From contig JAGYLT010000130.1 in NCBI GenBank assembly GCA_018400545.1, positions 1 through 6,698 on the forward strand: a stretch of DNA of 6,698 bases, in the 5' to 3' direction. Positions 1 to 4,917 of this stretch are shown here, in pieces (position 1 is the first letter of the stretch; each line of letters opens with the position of its first letter). A program made the position numbers and the translations under genes. The notes beneath the pieces were generated by a model. The model had not been told where the DNA came from. It saw only the letters and a program-made list of their open reading frames with translations, and did no database searches. The stretch comes from Bacteroidales bacterium. GTDB taxonomy: Bacteria > Bacteroidota > Bacteroidia > Bacteroidales > 4484-276.

Positions 1-74
1 CATCTCCACATCCACAACTCAACGATTTACTTTTTGCTTTTAAAAAACTTAACGCTCTTCGTTGGTAGCTAATC

Positions 75-102
75 AAAAAAAACGAAACCGTCACATTCGT
101 TT
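75..102 (-). terminator. Probable intrinsic terminator of the 111-codon gene
   Basis: Read on the minus strand, the arm AAACGAA (102-96) pairs fully with TTCGTTT (86-80) across a 9-base loop (95-87), and the stem runs straight into a tract of T (79-75, eight T in a row counting those in the stem). It begins 8 bases after the TAA of the minus-strand gene, which is where a terminator is expected. The stem is only 7 pairs with two G-C pairs, so it is weak. No equivalent T tract follows the hairpin on the plus strand, so it should act only leftward. Confidence 0.55.
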
Positions 103-110
103 GTGGGATT

Positions 111-446
111 TTACAACGGATAAGCTTTCAAGCCTGCTTTCATTGCACCTTCAATCGTGCCGTCAATCTCATCTTTACCGGGGAAAAAGCATACATCAGG
201 GTCATATTGCTCAGAGCTATATCTATAAATAGCAAAGTCCCAATTCTCTATTTTTCCGGTATAAGTTAATCTGGCTATTTCAGAAACATTATCATATTCC
301 TTTCTTTTGAGGTAAAGATATTTTCCTTTAAATTCTGCAAAATACTCGATTTCACCATTAAAGATAGCCATCTCTGTTTTGTTGAATTTTTCGAATTTTT
401 TCGAAACTTCCTCTTTTATTTTACTTGTTATTGCTGATTTTGTCAT
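111..446 (-). CDS. Conserved hypothetical protein, 111 aa, unknown function
   Basis: The function is unknown. The product is a small soluble protein with no signal peptide or membrane segment. Residues 1-30 are lysine-rich and probably helical. Residues 31-75 look like beta strands rich in aromatics (EYFAEFKGKYLYLKR, then LTYTGKIENWDFAIYRYSSE). The C-terminal third carries YDPDVCFFPGKDEIDGTIEG and ends GAMKAGLKAYPL. From memory, the pattern WDFAIY-YSSE-YDP-FFPG-GTIEGAM-AGL-AYP recurs in short Bacteroidetes hypotheticals; this is recall, not a search. ATG start at 446, TAA at 113-111. A probable terminator follows at once, so it is likely a single-gene transcript. It is divergent from the ATPase operon with 204 bases between start codons, so the two could share regulation. 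The conserved-looking composition and matching terminator make it a real gene; a role in the ATPase system is speculative. Confidence 0.85.
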   Translation of the reverse strand: MTKSAITSKIKEEVSKKFEKFNKTEMAIFNGEIEYFAEFKGKYLYLKRKEYDNVSEIARLTYTGKIENWDFAIYRYSSEQYDPDVCFFPGKDEIDGTIEGAMKAGLKAYPL

Positions 447-472
447 ACTTAAATGTTATTTTCTTTTGACTG

Positions 473-503
473 CGAAAATACAATAGGTTTCAAAATAATG
501 AAA
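473..503 (-). promoter_or_regulatory. Weak candidate promoter for the 111-codon gene
   Basis: Read on the minus strand, TTTC (503-500) and TATTTTCG (480-473) are separated by 19 bases. Each element is one base away from the Bacteroidetes TTTG / TAnnTTTG pattern. The -7 element ends 26 bases before the ATG at 446, a reasonable leader length. A degenerate half-site, ATTGTTAA (503-510, plus strand), resembling the operator arms upstream of the ATPase genes, overlaps its upstream edge. In such AT-rich DNA a match of this quality can arise by chance. Confidence 0.25.
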
Positions 504-567
504 TTGTTAAACTTCAAAAAATGAAGCTTTTCATGGGATGGGGTTTGTTTTGATTACTTTTGAATAC

Positions 568-589
568 TTAACAAAAAAAAATTTGTTAA
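568..589. promoter_or_regulatory. Palindromic operator-like site 1 (TTAACAAA-N6-TTTGTTAA)
   Basis: The 8-base arms TTAACAAA (568-575) and TTTGTTAA (582-589) are exact reverse complements with a 6-base A-rich spacer, typical of a site bound by a dimeric helix-turn-helix protein. The right arm contains the -33 TTTG (582-585) of the ATPase-operon promoter, so a bound protein would compete with RNA polymerase. The same architecture recurs 27 bases downstream. The cognate regulator is not identifiable; the winged-helix regions of the two ATPases make autoregulation possible but unproven. Confidence 0.5.
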
Positions 590-612
590 AAAACTTGACA
601 AAAATAATTTTG
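582..612 (+). promoter_or_regulatory. Bacteroidetes-type promoter of the two-ATPase operon
   Basis: TTTG (582-585) and TAATTTTG (605-612) are separated by 19 bases, an exact fit to the known Bacteroidetes primary sigma pattern TTTG-N19/21-TAnnTTTG. Transcription would start near 617-620, leaving a leader of about 30 bases before the TTG at 651. A second -7-like element, TACTTTTG (618-625), has only CTTG at 594-597 as a -33 partner and is less likely. No Shine-Dalgarno sequence is visible ahead of the start; the leader is A/T only over most of its length, as is common in this phylum. Confidence 0.6.
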
Positions 613-616
613 TTAA
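595..616. promoter_or_regulatory. Palindromic operator-like site 2 (TTGACAAA-N6-TTTGTTAA)
   Basis: The arms TTGACAAA (595-602) and TTTGTTAA (609-616) pair at 7 of 8 positions around a 6-base spacer, the same length and spacing as site 1. The right arm supplies the TTTG of the -7 element (609-612). The site centres lie 27 bases apart, about two and a half helical turns. Two copies of one architecture, each placed on a promoter element, suggest repression by a DNA-binding protein. AT-rich sequence lowers the significance of any single palindrome; the repetition is what supports the call. Confidence 0.5.
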
Positions 617-650
617 CTACTTTTGTTGTTTAATTTAAAAAATAAAAATT

Positions 651-1811
651 TTGGCAATAAACACAATTATAGGTCAAGCAGCTACCGGAGATAATTTTTA
701 TCGTCGTGATGAATTGGTAGAAAACCTTTGGGGGAAACTCAAAAACGGGCATCATGTTTTAATTACAGCTCCACGAAGGGTTGGTAAAACTTCTGTGCTA
801 AAATATTTACAGGATAATCCAATTGCTTATTATGAGCCTGTTTACATAATTACTGAATCTGTAAATAATGCAAATGAGTATTTCAGGAAGATTTTTAAGG
901 AATTGATACAATTGCTGAGTGGATTTAAAAAAATAGGAACCCAGTTAAAAGAATTGATAAAATCAAAGAAAATTACTTCCATTACTATAGAGGGTTTGAC
1001 AATCGATGATGACCAAATAGATTATTTTAATGAGCTTCACCTTGTTATTGATCAACTTGATCTTGGCGACACAAGGATTATATTTATTGTCGATGAATTT
1101 GCTCAAACTGTAGAGAATATTATTGAAGATGAGGGTGTTGAAAATGGGAAGAAATTTTTAGAACAAAACAGGGAAATTCGCCACAGGACCTCCCTTAGTG
1201 ATAAAATTTTGTTTGTTTATGCAGGTTCAATTGGCATAGAAAATATTGTAAGCAAGATAAACCTGGTTAATTCGATCAATGATTTATATCCTTTTAATAT
1301 CCCACCTTTTACTCCTGAAGAAGCCCATGGATTAGTTGATAAACTAACTTCAGATACCAATTGGACTCTGGATCAGACCACAAAGGATTATTTAATTGAT
1401 AGGTTGAAATGGTTGGTGCCTTTTTACATTCAAATTATTCTGGATGAACTCGACAAAAATGAAGAACTTGAAAATAAACAAATAGATCAAAAGGATATCG
1501 ATTGGGCCATAGATCAGGCAATACAGAAACGGATTTATTTTGAGCATTGGTACACCCGGTTAAGAAAAGCATATAAAGGAAATGATTTCAAGTTCGCCAA
1601 GGAAGTCCTAAATGTTACTTCTGATCAGGATGTAATTACATCACATGAAATTTTAGATTTAGCTACTAAATATGAAATTGACGAAGATTTCAGAGAAATA
1701 ATCAATGCATTAAAGCATGACGGGTATATCAACAACAGCGAGAACTCTAAAGAATACCTTTACAATTCACCACTGTTGAGAATTTGGTGGAAGAGTAATG
1801 TTAATTTTTGA
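651..1811 (+). CDS. Archaeal/STAND-like P-loop ATPase, first gene of a two-ATPase operon
   Basis: A predicted cytoplasmic ATPase of 386 aa with no membrane segment. Visible parts in order: an N-terminal motif GQAATGDNFYRRDEL (residues 8-22), typical of the lead-in to archaeal-type ATPase domains; Walker A APRRVGKTS (40-48); Walker B IIFIVDEF (143-150) with the usual Asp-Glu pair D148/E149; a sensor-1-like strand ILFVYAGSIG (186-195); a lid region with LVPFYIQ (255-261); and a C-terminal winged-helix-like part (about 315-381) ending YLYNSPLLRIWW. The start is TTG at 651. It is preferred because the conserved N-terminal motif begins within ten residues and no in-frame ATG lies just upstream. 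The stop overlaps the first possible start of the next ATPase, so the two are very likely co-translated. Related proteins (ATPase_2 / COG1672-like) are poorly characterised; some STAND relatives act as signal-responsive switches. The substrate and partner cannot be told from sequence. Confidence 0.88.
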   Translation: MAINTIIGQAATGDNFYRRDELVENLWGKLKNGHHVLITAPRRVGKTSVLKYLQDNPIAYYEPVYIITESVNNANEYFRKIFKELIQLLSGFKKIGTQLKELIKSKKITSITIEGLTIDDDQIDYFNELHLVIDQLDLGDTRIIFIVDEFAQTVENIIEDEGVENGKKFLEQNREIRHRTSLSDKILFVYAGSIGIENIVSKINLVNSINDLYPFNIPPFTPEEAHGLVDKLTSDTNWTLDQTTKDYLIDRLKWLVPFYIQIILDELDKNEELENKQIDQKDIDWAIDQAIQKRIYFEHWYTRLRKAYKGNDFKFAKEVLNVTSDQDVITSHEILDLATKYEIDEDFREIINALKHDGYINNSENSKEYLYNSPLLRIWWKSNVNF

Positions 1812-3784
1812 AATCTACTTTCATGGAACTTTCTTATATATATAACCCCGCTAACCTGTCAGCAAATGAGATCATCGAGAGTTTTGTGATCAGGACAAAA
1901 CAGTTCTCCGATTTATTAGCAGAGATTAAAAGGGACAGGATGAAACATCCCCCACAACATTTTATTATTCAGGGGCAAAGAGGCTCCGGAAAAACCACAT
2001 TGCTTCTCAGGCTTTATTATGAAATACAAAGGGATGATGGATTAAAGGAGTGGATGATTCCTGTGATATTCAGCGAAGAACAGTACAATGTCAGAACCTT
2101 ATTTAAACTATGGGAAGAGCTGGCTGTTCATTTAGAAAAGGAAAGTGATCAATTTGCCGGTTTATGTGGCGCTATGGAACAGATTGAATATAAAAGTGAC
2201 AAACAATACGAGGAAGATCTTTATCAACTGGTTTCCGGGCAAATCAAAAAAAGCAAGAAGAAGGTTACTTTATTGGTTGATAATATTGGATTACTGTTTG
2301 TTAAGTTTCCCAAAAGAGAACAGCAGAAACTAAGAGAGATTCTTATAACCGATAATAATATAAGAATCATTGGCGCCTCAGCCAGTGTGTTAGAGTCGAT
2401 TAATGACTACCTTGAGCCTTTTTATGAATTTTTTAAAGTAGTTGAATTAGAATCGTTAACCTGTAAAGAATCCCAAGCTTTATTACTTAAGCTTGATAGA
2501 AAATATAAAAAGGGTGACGTCAAAAAAATAATTGAAAATCAGCCGGAGCGAATCGAAGCGATCAGGAGAATCAGTGGGGGCGTGCCTAGAACAATTATTT
2601 TGTTATTCGAAATCTTTAGTGACGAAGAAAGCGGCAATTCGATAAAAGATCTTGAAATCGTATTGGATAAAGTTACACCACTCTATAAGCACCGAATGGA
2701 TGATTTGTCCCCACAGCAGCAGGAAATTGCACATATTATTGCCGTTAACTGGGATGCTGTTAGCGTAGCTGAAATTGCCAGGAAAGCAAAAATGGAAAGT
2801 AAGAAGGTGTCATCCCAACTAAACCTTATGGTTGTAAATGGTTTAATAAATAAAATACCAACCAACACCAAAAATAATCTTTATCAAATCCGCGAACGAT
2901 TTTTTAATATTTGGTATTTGATGCGGCTGGGATCGGTCAATGAACGAGAAAAAGTAAAATGGTTGGTGAAGTTTCTCGAGGTATGGTGCAGCAGGGAACA
3001 ATTGACTGAAAGAGCCGGCAAACACATACAGCGGCTTGGAGCACAAACATGCAGGATGCATGAAAAATATGCATTTTATTTTTCGGAAGCCCTTGCGGAA
3101 GCTGGACTCGATACAGACATGCAACATGATTTGATTGGCAAAACAAGGGGCTATCTTCAGAAAATGAAAAGCCCTTTATTTGATGAGGTTGAGTTGAGTC
3201 ATGAAAAAATAAAGGATTCAAAATTCGATGAGCCTGACGGTGCTGATTTGTACCTTGGAAAGAGGAACAATTTACCTTCAAAAGGTTACAATTGTGCTGA
3301 TGATTACAAAAGTGAATTTGAGAAAGGTTTACCAGATGCAATGAATAACCTGGCGTGGTTGTATTTTGAGAAAAAAGATAATAAAGCCATTGCCCTGATT
3401 ATGGCACAAAATGCTTATGCTAAATCACGGGAATATCCATATTGCTTTACATATTGTATGATGCTGTTATGGAACAATGAGATAAATGAAGCTAATAAAA
3501 CCTCAAAATTTTTTCTCGATAAAAATGAATTTTATGACAACATTGCGGACATGGTTTTATACCTTGAAATGGTTTTGGCAAAAAAGCAATTCCATTTTCT
3601 GGATAAACTTTTTAAAGAAAATAAATTCGATATAAAGAGCCGATTCAAGGCCCATTACTACACGCTCATGCATTTCATGAAGAAAGATTATCCTAACGAA
3701 TACCTGAAGATGGGAGGGGAGCTAAAACAAACCGTAGAAGAAATCATTGGAAAGGTAAATCAAATGGAAAAGGATTATGCGTGA
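1808..3784 (+). CDS. Second P-loop ATPase with winged helix and Sel1/TPR-like C-terminus
   Basis: A predicted cytoplasmic protein of 658 aa. Domains in order: lead-in YIYNPANLSANEIIESFVIR (10-29); Walker A GQRGSGKT (56-63); Walker B VTLLVDN (153-159), where the usual catalytic Glu is Asn159; sensor-1-like strand IRIIGASAS (185-193); sensor-2-like GGVPR (257-261), as in Orc1/Cdc6-STAND ATPases; winged helix about 298-372, with AEIARKAKMESKKVSSQL as its helix-turn-helix and NLYQIRERFFNIWYLMR at its end; then about 285 mostly helical residues. Residues 507-540 (LPDAMNNLAWLYFEKKDNKA followed by an alanine-rich helix) look like one Sel1/TPR unit, suggesting a protein-interaction arm. The start is uncertain: TTG at 1808 overlaps the upstream stop by 4 bases, while ATG at 1823 would give a protein five residues shorter beginning MELSYIYN, which looks at least as natural. 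Pairing with the upstream ATPase suggests a hetero-complex in which this member senses or recruits. Function unknown. Confidence 0.88.
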   Translation: MKSTFMELSYIYNPANLSANEIIESFVIRTKQFSDLLAEIKRDRMKHPPQHFIIQGQRGSGKTTLLLRLYYEIQRDDGLKEWMIPVIFSEEQYNVRTLFKLWEELAVHLEKESDQFAGLCGAMEQIEYKSDKQYEEDLYQLVSGQIKKSKKKVTLLVDNIGLLFVKFPKREQQKLREILITDNNIRIIGASASVLESINDYLEPFYEFFKVVELESLTCKESQALLLKLDRKYKKGDVKKIIENQPERIEAIRRISGGVPRTIILLFEIFSDEESGNSIKDLEIVLDKVTPLYKHRMDDLSPQQQEIAHIIAVNWDAVSVAEIARKAKMESKKVSSQLNLMVVNGLINKIPTNTKNNLYQIRERFFNIWYLMRLGSVNEREKVKWLVKFLEVWCSREQLTERAGKHIQRLGAQTCRMHEKYAFYFSEALAEAGLDTDMQHDLIGKTRGYLQKMKSPLFDEVELSHEKIKDSKFDEPDGADLYLGKRNNLPSKGYNCADDYKSEFEKGLPDAMNNLAWLYFEKKDNKAIALIMAQNAYAKSREYPYCFTYCMMLLWNNEINEANKTSKFFLDKNEFYDNIADMVLYLEMVLAKKQFHFLDKLFKENKFDIKSRFKAHYYTLMHFMKKDYPNEYLKMGGELKQTVEEIIGKVNQMEKDYA

Positions 3785-3825
3785 AATTAATTTTTGTATT
3801 ATCAGCAAAATCTAATAGGCAAGCT

Positions 3826-4491
3826 TTAGCGTTGTTGCTTCTTACTGTGATTATCCCCGCAGCCGCAGGCCAGGGTTTGACTTCTGGCCTTCTCAAAGGC
3901 CTCGCGCCCTTCGCTGAAGGCGAACCATGCGATGGCCAGCGAACCGGCAATATCGATGTATCCGATCCTGAATATTTCGTAAAGCCCACTGGAAGCCAGC
4001 AAAACGATGCTGAGATAGAAACAGGTTTTGGTGCAGTTGGCATCGGCAATGATGGCATCTGATTTCAGCTTCTTACCGATCTTTTTCTTGTACGTCATCA
4101 AAAACCACATGGTGGCTATGCTGATGGAGGAAATGATAATTCCGACCATCGTGGTTTCGGGTTTACTGCCCTGAATGATATTCAGAACTGAACCAACGAT
4201 AAGCCCTGCTGTAAGCAGATAAAAACTGAATCCGGTGATTCTGAGGGCTGTTCGTTCGAAGCCGTCGCGTGAGGCCGGGTCATCGCCGGTTTTGCGCATA
4301 CGGAAAAGCATGTGCAAAATCCCGATCCCGGAGATCACCTCCACGAAACTATCCAACCCAAAACCCAGCAGAGCAAGCGTTTCATCCGAAGTGCCAAAGT
4401 ACACCGACACAATCCCCTCTGCCACGTTGTAGAAAATGGTGATGTAGGCCAGCCAAAGGGCTGTTTTTATCAGTTTTTTCCTGCTCTCCAT
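3826..4491 (-). CDS. CDF/TMEM163-like inner-membrane cation transporter
   Basis: A short cation-efflux-superfamily protein of 221 aa with about six membrane helices (roughly residues 10-30, 38-62, 84-107, 113-134, 154-172, 176-193). The second helix carries GFGLDSFVE with D47 and E51, and the fifth carries SDAIIADANC with D145 and D150, the positions where CDF proteins bind the metal ion. The His-Asp pattern of classical zinc CDFs is replaced by acidic residues, and the large cytoplasmic C-terminal domain is missing. Instead there is a short tail with CGCGDNHSKK (C209, C211, H215) that could bind metal. The likely role is moving a divalent heavy metal out of the cytoplasm; the ion is uncertain. 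The gene starts 3 bases after the stop of the HMA gene, so the two are almost certainly one operon. It converges on the ATPase operon with 41 bases between stops and no clear terminator. Confidence 0.85.
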   Translation of the reverse strand: MESRKKLIKTALWLAYITIFYNVAEGIVSVYFGTSDETLALLGFGLDSFVEVISGIGILHMLFRMRKTGDDPASRDGFERTALRITGFSFYLLTAGLIVGSVLNIIQGSKPETTMVGIIISSISIATMWFLMTYKKKIGKKLKSDAIIADANCTKTCFYLSIVLLASSGLYEIFRIGYIDIAGSLAIAWFAFSEGREAFEKARSQTLACGCGDNHSKKQQR

Positions 4492-4494
4492 GTA

Positions 4495-4767
4495 TTAGTT
4501 TCCCATTCGTCCGATGGCACAACTAACATAGGATTTTACTTTGTTTCCTCTGCCGCCGGTGCCCTGCAGTGGATAGCCCAGTTTTCTAAGTTTCTGGCTA
4601 ACGTTTTCCTCCAGTTCTGTGTTTCCGTCGTGGGTTACGCACACAGCACCTTTTTCAACATCCACGTTCACATCGCTTACATTTTTTATTTTGGATACTT
4701 CCCGTTTGATGGTGTTGGCACATCCGTGGCATTTGATGTTATCGACTAATATTTCAGTGGTTTTCAT
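4495..4767 (-). CDS. Small HMA-domain heavy-metal-binding protein (CopZ-like chaperone)
   Basis: A 90-aa cytoplasmic protein with one heavy-metal-associated ferredoxin-like fold. The metal loop is IKCHGCANTI (11-20) with the C13-x-x-C16 pair; the usual Met before the first Cys is Lys12. The rest follows the HMA pattern: helix KREVSKIKNV, strand DVNVDVEKGAVCVTH, second helix ELEENVSQKLRKLGYP. A tail beyond the domain (70-90, VKSYVSCAIGRMGN) adds a third notable Cys, C83. Proteins of this type bind Cu(I) or similar ions and deliver them to transporters or sensors. The CDF-like transporter follows after 3 bases, suggesting a chaperone-transporter pair, and the CusB-type adaptor lies 129 bases upstream in the same direction. 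I see no convincing promoter in that gap: TTTG at 4814-4811 has only a poor -7 partner. It may depend on readthrough from the adaptor operon. Confidence 0.88.
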   Translation of the reverse strand: MKTTEILVDNIKCHGCANTIKREVSKIKNVSDVNVDVEKGAVCVTHDGNTELEENVSQKLRKLGYPLQGTGGRGNKVKSYVSCAIGRMGN

Positions 4768-4823
4768 ATTATCGTATTTAAGTATTTGAATTATTTAATA
4801 TAGTTTAAAACAAATTTATGTCT

Positions 4824-4847
4824 TTTTTATTGTTTGATCACATCTCG
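4824..4847 (-). pseudogene. Relic of a CusB-type adaptor 3' end (Arg-Asp-Val-Ile-Lys-Gln-stop)
   Basis: Read on the minus strand, 4847-4827 encodes R-D-V-I-K-Q followed by TAA, identical in protein to the last six residues and stop of the adaptor gene ending at 4897. Bases 4824-4846 match 4894-4916 at 21 of 23 positions, exactly 70 bases apart. The three codon differences (CGA/AGA, ATC/ATA, AAA/AAG) are all synonymous, which points to a diverged coding copy rather than a chance or slippage repeat. Upstream of this tail the frame shows no adaptor similarity and reaches a TAG at 4886-4884. It is probably the stump of a paralogous or older adaptor gene left by recombination. Confidence 0.6.
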
Positions 4848-4893
4848 TGAAAGAAGGACTTGAAGACGCAGATAATCAGTACGCTATTTCCTG

Positions 4894-4917
4894 TTTTTAT
4901 TGCTTTATCACATCTCT
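4894..4917 (-). repeat. Second copy of the adaptor-tail repeat, at the live gene's 3' end
   Basis: This is the intact partner of the relic at 4824-4847. It covers the last six codons and TAA of the adaptor gene plus three bases beyond it. The pair forms a direct repeat with a 70-base period, and similarity ends at the Arg codon on the coding side. The 46 bases between copies (4848-4893) hold no recognisable gene. Confidence 0.6.

Noticed and set aside
512..526. Small hairpin CTTCA-AAAAA-TGAAG between the divergent genes
   Set aside because: There are only five pairs, mostly A-T, and it sits upstream of both genes where no terminator is expected. It is probably chance in AT-rich DNA.
2843..3341. 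Two overlapping minus-strand open frames within the second ATPase gene
   Set aside because: The products are Cys/His/Phe-rich, typical of antisense translation of Lys/Glu-rich coding DNA, and the plus-strand gene is intact here.
3785..3825. Possible bidirectional terminator between the convergent operons
   Set aside because: I looked for a stem-loop with flanking T tracts and found only the short palindrome AAATTAATTT (3784-3793) and imperfect pairings; nothing is good enough to call.
3781..4062. Plus-strand open frame of 93 codons starting GTG right at the end of the second ATPase gene
   Set aside because: Most of it is antisense to the CDF-like transporter, whose membrane helices and metal-site residues are clear. 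The frame shows no recognisable domain.
4312..4749. Plus-strand open frame of 145 codons
   Set aside because: It spans the antisense of two recognisable genes (CDF-like and HMA proteins) across their junction, and its product is low-complexity with no family features.
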